From assembly GCA_022844045.1 (NCBI GenBank), contig JALHMM010000061.1, forward strand, positions 1 to 38,584: 38,584 nucleotides of DNA. The letters are read 5' to 3'. Positions 18,107-25,267 of the stretch are shown piece after piece (position 1 is the first letter of the stretch; every line of letters starts with the position of its first letter). This DNA is from Reyranellaceae bacterium (GTDB lineage: Bacteria > Pseudomonadota > Alphaproteobacteria > Reyranellales > Reyranellaceae). A model generated the notes under the pieces. It saw nothing but the letters and a program-made list of their open reading frames with translations. It was not told the origin of the DNA and did not search any database. A program made the translations under genes and the position numbers.

Positions 18107-18122
18107 TTTACGTAAACGTCAA
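18107..18122. promoter_or_regulatory. Candidate LiuR-like (MerR family) operator of the beta-oxidation operon
   Basis: TTTACGTAAACGTCAA is a 16-base inverted repeat (TTTACGT, AA, ACGTCAA) with one mismatch between arms. It contains a perfect 10-base core TTTACGTAAA. From memory it resembles the palindromes described for MerR-family LiuR regulators of acyl-CoA and branched-chain catabolism in proteobacteria. It lies upstream of the acyl-CoA dehydrogenase and overlaps the stop codon of the TetR gene. No MerR gene is in the window. Confidence 0.45.
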
Positions 18123-18742
18123 TTCAATTCCGCCCGGCGCTTTCGTGCCGGTTTGCCGCCCGGCCAAGCCGCCATGGCGGTATCGATCACCTGCAGCAGC
18201 TCGGCACGGCTGGCGCCGTCGCCGCCCTGCACGCCCAAGCCGCGGAGCACGGCGACATAGAAGCGCGCCAGCGCGCGGACGTCACACGCGGCCGGCAGCT
18301 CGCCCTCGGCATGCGCCCGATCGAACCGCTTGCGCACTATGGCGATTTCAGCGTTGCGGCGGCGCGTCATCTCCCGCCGCACCGACGCCGCATCGGCGCC
18401 GCTAGCTGTGCCCGCCTTCACCATCAGACAGCCGCCCGGCTTGCCCGGACCGCTGACGACATCGATGGCGCCGCGCATCAGCATCTCGACACAGTCGCGC
18501 GCGGTGGGCGCGGCGAGCGCCTCGGCCACATAGGCCGCCGGACCGCTCTCGTAGCGCTCCAGCACCTTCAGGAAGAGGGCTTCCTTGTTGCCATAGGTGG
18601 CGTAGAGGCTGGGCCGGTTGATGCCCATCGCCTCGGTCAGATCGCTGAGTGACGTGCCCTCGTAACCCTGCCGCCAGAAGACCCGCATCGCCTTCTCGAG
18701 CGCGGCCTCGCTGTCGAAGGCTCTGGGACGGCCTGTCGCCAT
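18119..18742 (-). CDS. TetR/AcrR family transcriptional regulator
   Basis: 207 residues from ATG 18742 (MATGRPRAFDSE), preceded by AGGTGAGGG; a slightly longer start at 18766 is less likely. The DNA-binding domain (about 10-58) reads ALEKAMRVFWRQGYEGTSLSDLTEAMGINRPSLYATYGNKEALF, a strongly conserved TetR helix-turn-helix. The C-terminal ligand domain contains the GGCLMVKAG motif common to the YxaF/LmrA-like branch. It is divergent from an SDR gene, and two near-identical 16-base boxes between them are the probable operators, so it likely represses itself and the SDR gene. Confidence 0.92.
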   Translation of the reverse strand: MATGRPRAFDSEAALEKAMRVFWRQGYEGTSLSDLTEAMGINRPSLYATYGNKEALFLKVLERYESGPAAYVAEALAAPTARDCVEMLMRGAIDVVSGPGKPGGCLMVKAGTASGADAASVRREMTRRRNAEIAIVRKRFDRAHAEGELPAACDVRALARFYVAVLRGLGVQGGDGASRAELLQVIDTAMAAWPGGKPARKRRAELN

Positions 18743-18770
18743 CGCACCCTCACCTGCTTCATCCACAAAC

Positions 18771-18838
18771 TATACTGATCGATACATAAAGGCATTGACG
18801 AACGCCGATCAAGTCCCACTTTTGTACTTATCGATACA
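18771..18838. promoter_or_regulatory. Two operator candidates for the TetR regulator
   Basis: Box 1 at 18771-18786 (TATACTGATCGATACA) and box 2 at 18823-18838 (TGTACTTATCGATACA) agree at 14 of 16 positions and are imperfect palindromes of the form TGTA(N8)TACA. Box 1 lies 29 bases from the TetR start and overlaps a TATAGT sequence on the minus strand. Box 2 lies 25 bases from the SDR start. The layout fits repression of both divergent genes by one regulator. Confidence 0.65.
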
Positions 18839-18862
18839 GAACAACGCCTCATGGAGATGACA

Positions 18863-19612
18863 ATGAGCAGGGCTCTTCAGGGCAAGGTCGCCCTCGTCAC
18901 AGGCGGCTCGCGCGGCATCGGCGCGGCGATCGCCAGGCGTCTCGCCGCCGACGGCGCCGACGTCGCGATCAGCTACGCCGCTTCGGCCGATCTGGCGCAG
19001 GCGGTCGTGCGCGAGATCGAAGCGTCCGGCGTGCGCGCCGCATCCTTCAAAGCCGACCAGGCCGACGCGGCGCAGGTCGCGGGACTGATAAAGGCGGTGG
19101 TCGAGCGCTTCGGCCGCCTCGACATCCTGGTCAACAGCGCCGGCGTCTCCGTCATCGGGCCAGTAGGCGATCCCGCCACCGATGTGACAGCGCTCGATCG
19201 GCAGCTGGCGGTCAATGTCGGCGGCGTGGCGGCGGCGGTACGGGCGATCGCGCCACATCTCAAGAAGGGCGGCCGCATCATCTCGATCGGCTCGGGCCTC
19301 GGCACGCGCGCGCCATGGCCGGGCTTCGCCGACTATTCCGCCACCAAGGCGGCCGTGGCGGCCTTCACGCGCGGCTGGGCGCGCGATTTCGGGCCCAAGG
19401 GCATCACGGTCAACACGATCCAGCCCGGTCCGATCGACACCGACATGAACCCGGCCGACGGCGCCTTCGCCGAGATCCAGAAGGCGGGCACGGCGCTGGG
19501 GCGTTTCGGCAAGCCGGAGGAGATCGCCGCCGCTGTGGCGTTTCTCGCCGGTCCGGACGCCGCCTACATCACCGGCGCGACGCTCGACGTCGATGGCGGC
19601 TTCAACGCGTAG
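18863..19612 (+). CDS. SDR family oxidoreductase (TetR-linked)
   Basis: 249 residues from ATG 18863, which has GGAG 6 bases upstream; two further in-frame ATGs at 18851 and 18857 overlap that site. Motifs are VTGGSRGIGAAIA for cofactor binding, LVNSAGVS, the catalytic serine in ISIGSGLG, the catalytic pair in DYSATKAA, and VNTIQPGPIDTDMN with the C-terminal GATLDVDGGF. The NADPH-type second loop (SYAASADLA) suggests a 3-oxoacyl reductase-like or quinone/aldehyde-reducing role. A TetR-regulated SDR of this kind is commonly induced by a small organic ligand. Confidence 0.91.
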   Translation: MSRALQGKVALVTGGSRGIGAAIARRLAADGADVAISYAASADLAQAVVREIEASGVRAASFKADQADAAQVAGLIKAVVERFGRLDILVNSAGVSVIGPVGDPATDVTALDRQLAVNVGGVAAAVRAIAPHLKKGGRIISIGSGLGTRAPWPGFADYSATKAAVAAFTRGWARDFGPKGITVNTIQPGPIDTDMNPADGAFAEIQKAGTALGRFGKPEEIAAAVAFLAGPDAAYITGATLDVDGGFNA

Positions 19613-19618
19613 CGTCCA

Positions 19619-20404
19619 CTACGGAACGGCGAGCTTGACCCTCGCCGCGAGTTCGCCGCCCGTCATGCCCGGGCGCGAGCCTTCGGCGTAGAAGAGGCGC
19701 AGCAGCATCGTGTCGTAGCGCTCGATCTGCGCCGGCTCCTGGAAGCGCTCGATGCCGAAGTTCAGCGGCGCGATCTCGACCTTCGCGGAGAACTGCTTGA
19801 GATAGACCGCGAAGTCGAACGGCTTGCAGGGTCGCACGCGGCTGCCCGGGCTGTTGTCGAGGTAGTGCGCGGTGTCGAGGATGTACGCCCGTTCGATGGT
19901 CTTGCGCGCACGATCGGAAAGCTGCCAGGCCTCCCAGCGGCGCGCGCCGGCGACCGGCGGGTTCTTCCAGGTCTCGGCGATGCTCTCGCCCTTGGACAGC
20001 GCGCGAAAAGCCTGGTCGGCCGCGCGCTCGCGCGCGAACTCGAACAGCACGCGCGCCTTGGCCGGATCATCGACGCGGGTGAACTTGAGGTTGGTCTCGC
20101 GCTGGATCCGTGCGGCGACGGTGTCGAAATGCGTCTGGGTACGCGTGCGGCACGCACGGTCGAAGCCGTCGCCGTAGACCATCGCCACCGGGACCTCGGT
20201 CGACTCCCAGCGGAACAGCGCGGGGATTGGGCCAACGAACTTGTCGGCGTCCTCGCCCCGGAGGTTCAGCGCCTGCATGCCGGCCCGCACCGCCTGCGTG
20301 TCGGCGGGATTCATCGGCTGGACCACCAGCGGCGTGCTGGCGCATGCGCTGAGCGCGCCCAGCACGACAATAGCGGCGCAGCGGCGCAAGAGCTGGCGTA
20401 TCAC
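19619..20404 (-). CDS. Conserved lipoprotein of unknown function (DUF2927-like)
   Basis: 261 residues. The N-terminus MIRQLLRRCAAIVVLGALSACAS is a lipoprotein signal with lipobox LSAC (Cys21). The mature part has a RWESTEVPVAMVYG strand early, several Arg-rich helices, and the C-terminal LLRLFYAEGSRPGMTGGELAARVK. The last block and the RW...V start recall the DUF2927 secreted proteins, but I am not certain. It ends 7 bases from the convergent SDR gene. Nothing in the context shows a role. Confidence 0.7.
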   Translation of the reverse strand: MIRQLLRRCAAIVVLGALSACASTPLVVQPMNPADTQAVRAGMQALNLRGEDADKFVGPIPALFRWESTEVPVAMVYGDGFDRACRTRTQTHFDTVAARIQRETNLKFTRVDDPAKARVLFEFARERAADQAFRALSKGESIAETWKNPPVAGARRWEAWQLSDRARKTIERAYILDTAHYLDNSPGSRVRPCKPFDFAVYLKQFSAKVEIAPLNFGIERFQEPAQIERYDTMLLRLFYAEGSRPGMTGGELAARVKLAVP

Positions 20405-20427
20405 ATCTCTCCCCCTGCGCCATCCTC

Positions 20428-20557
20428 TACCTTCCCCCGGAGGGGGAAGGTGGCGCGCGTAGCGCCACGGATGGGGGATGTCGAAGACGGACTCCTGAGT
20501 CCGTCTTCGACATCCCCCATCCGCCCTTCGGGCACCTTCCCCCTCCGGGGGAAGGTA
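20428..20557. repeat. Family B palindromic repeat, copy 1 (about 130 bp)
   Basis: Outer arms ACCTTCCCCC...GGGGGAAGGT, inner arms ATGGGGGATGTCGAAGACG and its complement, and a centre that is itself a perfect palindrome (CGGACTC CT GAGTCCG). The whole can fold into one long branched stem. It lies between the lipoprotein start and the selenoprotein stop, and a second copy in the same orientation is at 22602. Confidence 0.9.
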
Positions 20558-20568
20558 AGATCAAGACC

Positions 20569-21090
20569 TCAGGTCGCGGTCAGGCGGCGCAGGATTTCGT
20601 CGAACGCGTTGTCGGCGATCTGCCGGATCTCGTCGTCGGTGCGGTCCTGGATCGGATGCGGCACCCAGACGAGGGACGGCTCGTAGCCGAGCGTGGCGCT
20701 TTGCGCGGCGGCGGCTTCGACGAAGGCGGTCGTGGCGACACCCATCGACGGAATTCCGCGGCTCTCGAGGTCAGCAATGTCGTGCAGACTGCACGTTGTG
20801 CAAGACCCTCAATCAGCCAAGCCTTCGACGACGACCTGCACCTCCCCGGCGATCTTCTGCTTGAGGTCGATCGGCGCGAGGCGGCTGGGCGTCGCCTTGG
20901 CGTAGCGCTTCACCGCGATGCCGCGCTCGCTCAGCCGCTCGTCGAGGCGGTCGAGGAAAATGTTGCCGCGCGCCTTGGCGATGTCGAGCAGCCCGACGGT
21001 CACACCGTCGAGCGAGGATGGTCGCGGCGGCTTCTGGCGGCCGACAACCTTGAGCTCGCCTGTCGGGTCGAGCAGGGTTCTGTTGTCCAT
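20569..21090 (-). CDS. UGSC family selenoprotein with in-frame TGA (Sec94)
   Basis: 173 residues if the TGA at 20809-20811 is read as selenocysteine; only 93 if it stops there. The start ATG is 2 bases after the partner stop codon. The N-terminal part opens with LLDPTGELKVVGR...PSSLDGVTVGLLDIAKARGNIFLDRL, a Rossmann-like beginning I recognise from UGSC proteins. It leads to VVVEGLAD, then U94-G-S-Cys97-T-T-Cys100, which gives a UxxC redox motif. After the TGA the frame stays open for 79 codons with protein-like sequence (LESRGIPSMGVATTAFVEAAA, LGYEPSLVWVPHPIQDRTDDEIRQIADNAFDEIL) before a second TGA that ends the gene. A hairpin just past the first TGA fits a bacterial SECIS. Known: UGSC-containing proteins were reported as selenoproteins from marine metagenome surveys; function unknown. 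Alternative: a nonsense pseudogene, made unlikely by the intact motif and hairpin. Confidence 0.85.
20769..20811 (-). promoter_or_regulatory. Candidate bacterial SECIS element with its UGA
   Basis: Read on the minus strand, the UGA (20811-20809) is followed by a hairpin at 20795-20781 with a perfect 6-bp stem CGUGCA/UGCACG and a GUC loop. The loop starts 19 bases after the UGA and opens with G. An outer 4-bp stem GGUC/GACC (20807-20804 with 20772-20769) closes it through an internal loop. These match the rules I know for bacterial SECIS elements (apical loop 16-37 bases after UGA, G early in the loop). The tip closely resembles the tip of the Escherichia coli fdhF SECIS (UGCA, GGUC, UGCA). 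Confidence 0.75.
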
Positions 21091-21092
21091 GG

Positions 21093-22532
21093 TCAGCTTC
21101 GCACCTCCTTGGTGACGCATTGACTGTTGATCTCGGCGGCGGCGCCCCAGCCGACCAGCAGTCCGGAGAACAGGCCCGCCGTACCGCCGGCATGCACGAT
21201 GTTCAGGCCATCCGGCCGGAACTTGCGCAGGGTCTTGCCGGCCAGCTTCTCCGGCACGCCGACGGCGCAGCCATCGACGCCGCGGATGATCGTGTCGGCC
21301 TCGACGACGCAGAGCTTGTGCAGCTCCTCCTTCAGGCGCGCCTTGCTCCAACCGGCGTCGCGGAAGACGCGGTGATGTTCGGGTGAGCAGACGATGAAGA
21401 CGTCGGGGCCGGGGAAGGTCTTGGGGTGGAACACCGAATTCAGGGCCATCGCGAAGCTCTTGGCCAGCGACTCCGGCGTGCGCGAGTTCTGATCGACGAC
21501 GCCCTGCACGCCGTATCCGGCGAAGACCGTCACCGCCGACTTGCCGCGCGCGACGCCGCGCTCGACCGAGAGCGGATCCCAGGACATGCCCTCCTCGTCC
21601 TCGGCGAAACACAGGCCGAGCTTGCCGGGATTGCCCAAAGTGGCGCGATCGACGCCGCCCGGCTTGCCGCCGCCGATGTTGCGGATGGCGAGCTGCAGCG
21701 CGCGGCCGATGGTGCTGTTGGCGCGGTTGCCCTGGCCCAGCACGTTGACGCCGGAGTTCATGCCGAGCTGGCGGCGCGCCGGGCCGTTCACGATGGCGAT
21801 CGGGCCGATATACATCGTCGTGGCGATCACGCCGTGCAGGCAGAAGCGATCGTCGAGCGCGGCTTCGACGGCGGCCAGCAGCACCGGCATGTATTCCGGC
21901 TTGCAGCCCGCCATGACGGCGTTGATCGCCACCTTCTCGACCGTGCAGGCCGGATAATCCGGCGGCATCATGCCGAGCACTTCCTTGGGATCGCGCGTCG
22001 TGCCGCGCAGCATGCGCAACACGCGCACCGGCGTCGGCGGCACGACAGGCAGGCCGTCGCTCCAGTCGCGTTCGAAGCAGGCCTCGACATCGTCCTCGTA
22101 GCCGCCGATCTCGACCGGCCGCGAGGCGAAGCTGACGCCCCCGAAGCGCAGCTCCAGCTCGTCGACCATGCCGGGGTCGACGGTCTTCGAGCCGCAACCC
22201 GGCCGCTCCGCCGGCAGGCCTTCGCCCAGGCCGCGCACACCGGTGAGCGTCTCCCACTCGCCGCGGTGCCAGCCGAAGGCGCGAGCGGACTCGCGGCCAC
22301 CGACAATGCGGATCACCGTCGGCACGGTCTCGATGTTGAGATGCCAGGAGCGCTCGAGATCGGTGTCGTCGACGACGCCCTTGATGCCGGGTGGAAACGC
22401 CGGATCGTCCTGCGTCAGCACCGTCAGCCGCTCGCTGCCGCCGGCGAGCTGGCGCAGGACGGGCGTGATCAGCTCGCAGGTCGGGCAATCGCGTTTGACG
22501 ACGACGGCCAATCCGTCGGGCAGGCTCACCAT
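21093..22532 (-). CDS. Thioredoxin-like domain fused to a large conserved domain, UGSC partner
   Basis: 479 residues from ATG 22532 (GAGG 9 bases upstream); a longer start at 22580 adds only weak sequence. Residues 8-100 look thioredoxin-like: strand LAVVVKRD, Cys16-Pro-Thr-Cys19, and the cis-proline motif VPTVI at 70-74. The rest (about 140-479) is a domain of unknown function with DWSDGLPVVPPTPVRV, CTVEKVAINAVMAGCKPEY, HGVIATTMYIGPIAIVNGP, GQGNRANSTIGRALQL and FIVCSPEHHRVF. I recall this domain as a regular companion of UGSC proteins, but its activity is not known. It ends 2 bases before the selenoprotein start, so the two are translated together and probably form one redox system, with CPTC as possible electron donor. 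Confidence 0.82.
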   Translation of the reverse strand: MVSLPDGLAVVVKRDCPTCELITPVLRQLAGGSERLTVLTQDDPAFPPGIKGVVDDTDLERSWHLNIETVPTVIRIVGGRESARAFGWHRGEWETLTGVRGLGEGLPAERPGCGSKTVDPGMVDELELRFGGVSFASRPVEIGGYEDDVEACFERDWSDGLPVVPPTPVRVLRMLRGTTRDPKEVLGMMPPDYPACTVEKVAINAVMAGCKPEYMPVLLAAVEAALDDRFCLHGVIATTMYIGPIAIVNGPARRQLGMNSGVNVLGQGNRANSTIGRALQLAIRNIGGGKPGGVDRATLGNPGKLGLCFAEDEEGMSWDPLSVERGVARGKSAVTVFAGYGVQGVVDQNSRTPESLAKSFAMALNSVFHPKTFPGPDVFIVCSPEHHRVFRDAGWSKARLKEELHKLCVVEADTIIRGVDGCAVGVPEKLAGKTLRKFRPDGLNIVHAGGTAGLFSGLLVGWGAAAEINSQCVTKEVRS

Positions 22533-22601
22533 GCGGGCAATCCTCGATAATCTTGGCCTCAAGTTATCGACCGGCAGCAAGCTCGTCCATCTTTGCGGCT
22601 T

Positions 22602-22727
22602 TACCTTCCCCCGGAGGGGGAAGGTGGCGCGTAGCGACGGATGGGGGATGTCGAAGACGAACGCAGGAGTCCGTCTTCGACATCCCCCATCCGCCCTTCG
22701 GGCACCTTCCCCCTCCGGGGGAAGGTA
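22602..22727. repeat. Family B palindromic repeat, copy 2 (about 126 bp)
   Basis: Same outer and inner arms as the copy at 20428 and in the same orientation (the asymmetric CCGCCCTTCGGGC segment is on the right in both). It is 4 bases shorter and its centre no longer forms a perfect palindrome. It lies 69 bases upstream of the thioredoxin-like gene, so the two copies bracket the selenoprotein operon. Confidence 0.9.
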
Positions 22728-22740
22728 GGACTGAATTGCG

Positions 22741-23619
22741 CTATGCGCGAGGGGGTGAGCGAGTCGTCGGCCAGGCGATCACCGCCAGGCCGGCGACGAT
22801 CAGCGCCATGCCCGACAGACGCAACGGCCCGAAACGCTCGTCAAAGAAGATGTACGACACGATGGCGCTGATCACCGGCACCAGCAGCGCGAAGGGCGTC
22901 ACGGCGCTGGCGGGGTAAAGGCGCAGCAGCGAGCCCCAGATCAGATAGGCCACCAAGGTCGCCATGATGGCGAGATAGGCGATCGCCAGCCAGCTTGCCC
23001 AGCTCGCCTGCGCGATCGACGTGACGATGACCGACGGGCCTTCGAGCCACAGCGATAGCGCCAGCGAGGGCAGCGGTGCCAGCAGGCTGAGCCAGGCGAC
23101 CATGTTGAGGTCGATCTTGCCCAGGCGCTTGGACAGGATGTTGCCGACGGCCCAGCTGGTCGCCGACATCAGCGCCAGGCCGAAGCCGATCACTGTCACC
23201 GCGCCGACACTAGCGCCGCCCACCGAGGCGCCGACCAGCGCGAGGCCCAGCACGGCGACGCCGACGCCGGTGGCCTGCTTGGCCGTCGGCCGCTCGCCGA
23301 TCAGCAGGGCGAAGACGATGGTGAGCGGCGCCTGGGTGTGCACGATCACCGCGGCGAGGCCGGGTGGCACGCTCTCGGCCATCGCCGAGAACAGGAAGAC
23401 GAACTGGCCGACATACCAGGTGAAGGCAACAGCCAGCATCAGCCGCCACGGCGCGTTGGCCGGCCGCGCCAGCCACAGCACCGGGATCGCCGCGCCGACG
23501 AAACGCAGCGCCGTCATCAGGAGTGGCGGAAACGAGTCCAGCCCGATGCGGATGGCGGCGAAGTTGAAGCCCCAGATCACAGCGACCAGGATCGCGCCGG
23601 CGATGTGGTGCGGGGGCAT
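22741..23619 (-). CDS. EamA/DMT superfamily transporter
   Basis: 292 residues, mostly hydrophobic, with about ten predicted membrane segments in two five-helix repeats, the EamA layout. The N-terminal AGAILVAVIWGFNFAAIRIGLDSFPPLLMTALRF is the typical first repeat, with the WG-F/N motif. The second repeat starts near AVTVIGFGLALMSATSWAVGNILSK and ends with VISAIVSYIFFDERFGPLRLSGMALIVAGL. These proteins export amino acids or other metabolites; the substrate is not deducible. It begins 22 bases after the 3-hydroxyacyl-CoA dehydrogenase stop and may share its transcript. Confidence 0.9.
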   Translation of the reverse strand: MPPHHIAGAILVAVIWGFNFAAIRIGLDSFPPLLMTALRFVGAAIPVLWLARPANAPWRLMLAVAFTWYVGQFVFLFSAMAESVPPGLAAVIVHTQAPLTIVFALLIGERPTAKQATGVGVAVLGLALVGASVGGASVGAVTVIGFGLALMSATSWAVGNILSKRLGKIDLNMVAWLSLLAPLPSLALSLWLEGPSVIVTSIAQASWASWLAIAYLAIMATLVAYLIWGSLLRLYPASAVTPFALLVPVISAIVSYIFFDERFGPLRLSGMALIVAGLAVIAWPTTRSPPRA

Positions 23620-23641
23620 GGCGCGCCCGTGTTCCTCCCCC

Positions 23642-25153
23642 CTATTCCTCCGTCGTCGCGCTCAAGCCCAGCAGCGCGCGACGGCGCAGCCACTGGCTCG
23701 GCCGGTAGCGGTCGTCGCCGGTGATCGCCTGAATGCGCTCCAGCACGCGCCAGGTCTCCTTCACGCCCATCACGTCGGCCATGGCCAGCGGGCCCTGCGG
23801 GTAGTTGAGGCCCAAGGTCATCGCGGTGTCGACATCGGTGGCCGAGGCGATGCCGATCTGCGCCATCTCGCAGCCGAGATTGGCGATCATCGCGCGCATG
23901 CGCTGCAGCACGAAGCCCGGGCTGTCCTTGATCGCCGTGGCCTTGGCGCCGGCCGCCGCAAGGGTAGCCGCCACCGCGTCGCGCGCGGCCACGTCGCCGC
24001 CCGGCGCCATCATGATCGTCGCGCGCTTGCTGAAGGCGCCGGTGGGATCGATCGCCACGGTGCGCTTGGGATCGAGGCCTCCCGCGACACAGACCGTCGT
24101 GCAGTCGTCGCCCAACGGCGTGACGATGATCGGCGCCTCGCCATCGTCGTCCGAGGAGACCTCGGCGCCGCCGGCGCGCAGCAGCTCGAGCACGGCCTCG
24201 TCGGCGTCGGCGTCGGCCACGAGATACTCGGCGGCCTTGCCATCGCTCACGACGTCGGCGCCGGGATCGACCTTGTTGCCGTCCTTGTAGTCATACCAGC
24301 CGCCGCCGGTCTTGCGGCCGAACCGGCCGGCATGAAACAGGCCCTCGTGATAGGGGCTGGGCGTCATGCGGCGGTCGTGGAAGAAGCCCTCGTAGATGAT
24401 CTTGCGCGCCGGGAAGTTCACGTCGATGCCAGTGAGATCCATCAGCTCGAACGGTCCCATGCGGAAGCCGCCGGCGTCGCGCATGATGGCGTCGACCTGC
24501 GTGGGCGTGGCACGGCCCTCCTGGAAGATGCGCAGGCCCTCGGTGCCGATCGCCGTGCCGCCGAGGTTCACGAGAAAGCCCGGCGTGTCGCCGACGATCA
24601 CCGGCACGCGGGTCTGGCGCTTGCCCAGCGCCACCATCGCCTCGACCACCCAGGGCGCGGTGTCAGCGGCGCGGATCACCTCGACCAGCTTCATCAGCGG
24701 CACGGGATTGAAGTAGTGCAGGCCGCAGACGCGATCACGCTTCTTCAGGTTACGCGCGATCGAGGCGATGCGGATCGAGGAGGTGTTGGAGGCCAGCACC
24801 GTGCCCTCGCCGACCGCCGCCTCGAGCTCGCCGAACAGCTTCTGCTTGACCTCGAGATTCTCGAACACCGCCTCGATCACGACATGGCACGGCGCCAGCG
24901 CCTGCAAGCCTTCGGCGATCTCGAGGCTCCGCTCGGCCCGCTCGCAATCCTCCTGGCTCAGCCGTTGCTTGGCGACCATGCCCTTGAGCTGATCGACGAT
25001 CGCGGTACGCGCCTTGGCGGCACCGCCTTCGGCGGCGTCGTACATCAGGGTGCGGATGCCGCCCTGGGCGCTGACCTGGGCGATGCCGCGGCCCATGGCG
25101 CCGGTGCCCACCACGCCGACCACGAGGTCGGGGCGCGAAACGTCGAGGCTCAT
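23642..25153 (-). CDS. 3-hydroxyacyl-CoA dehydrogenase (PaaH-like, two C-terminal domains)
   Basis: 503 residues. The N-terminal Rossmann domain has VGVVGTGAMGRGIAQVSAQGG, then VIEAVFENLEVKQKLF, SNTSSIRIASIA and GLHYFNPVPLMKLVEVI with the catalytic histidine region. It is followed by a first 3HCDH helical domain (NLGGTAIGTEGLRIFQEG...GPFELMDLTGID) and a second one (PGFVLQRMRAMIANLGCEMAQIGIAS...YPQGPLAMADVMG). The acidic linker between them is unusually rich in Asp and Ala (LVADADADEAV, SSDDDGEAP). This form without a hydratase domain usually serves phenylacetate, hydroxybutyryl-CoA or short-chain substrates. It is separate from the FadJ-type gene of the same window. Confidence 0.92.
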   Translation of the reverse strand: MSLDVSRPDLVVGVVGTGAMGRGIAQVSAQGGIRTLMYDAAEGGAAKARTAIVDQLKGMVAKQRLSQEDCERAERSLEIAEGLQALAPCHVVIEAVFENLEVKQKLFGELEAAVGEGTVLASNTSSIRIASIARNLKKRDRVCGLHYFNPVPLMKLVEVIRAADTAPWVVEAMVALGKRQTRVPVIVGDTPGFLVNLGGTAIGTEGLRIFQEGRATPTQVDAIMRDAGGFRMGPFELMDLTGIDVNFPARKIIYEGFFHDRRMTPSPYHEGLFHAGRFGRKTGGGWYDYKDGNKVDPGADVVSDGKAAEYLVADADADEAVLELLRAGGAEVSSDDDGEAPIIVTPLGDDCTTVCVAGGLDPKRTVAIDPTGAFSKRATIMMAPGGDVAARDAVAATLAAAGAKATAIKDSPGFVLQRMRAMIANLGCEMAQIGIASATDVDTAMTLGLNYPQGPLAMADVMGVKETWRVLERIQAITGDDRYRPSQWLRRRALLGLSATTEE

Positions 25154-25179
25154 GGCGGGGGCTCCTGCTATCAGATCAC

Positions 25180-25244
25180 TGTCATCCCGAGCGCAGCGAG
25201 GGATCTAGGATGCCTCTAGATCCCTCGCTGCGCTCGGGATGACA
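25180..25244. repeat. Family A palindromic repeat, copy 3 (65 bp)
   Basis: Perfectly matched arms, starting TGTCATCCCGAGCGCAGCGA and ending with the reverse complement. It lies between the ALO-type oxidase stop and the start of the 3-hydroxyacyl-CoA dehydrogenase, both on the minus strand. Confidence 0.9.
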
Positions 25245-25267
25245 GAGGGTGCTTTAGCGAAAGCCGC

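Noticed and set aside
20580..20777. 65-residue minus-strand open frame covering the region after the selenoprotein TGA
   Set aside because: It is a different frame, rich in Arg/Ser/Pro and without family features; the frame that continues the upstream gene through the TGA has the convincing protein sequence.
20809..20811. Reading the TGA as a nonsense mutation or as the normal stop
   Set aside because: The codon sits exactly at U of the U-G-S-C motif, the frame stays open for 79 protein-like codons and a SECIS-like hairpin follows; still to be confirmed by finding the Sec machinery.
20428..22727. Family B repeats as a CRISPR array
   Set aside because: Only two copies 2 kb apart, each with internal palindromes, no regular spacers and no cas genes.
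23021..25219. 732-codon plus-strand open frame opposite the transporter and dehydrogenase
   Set aside because: Antisense shadow of two well-supported genes, ending in the translated family A repeat.
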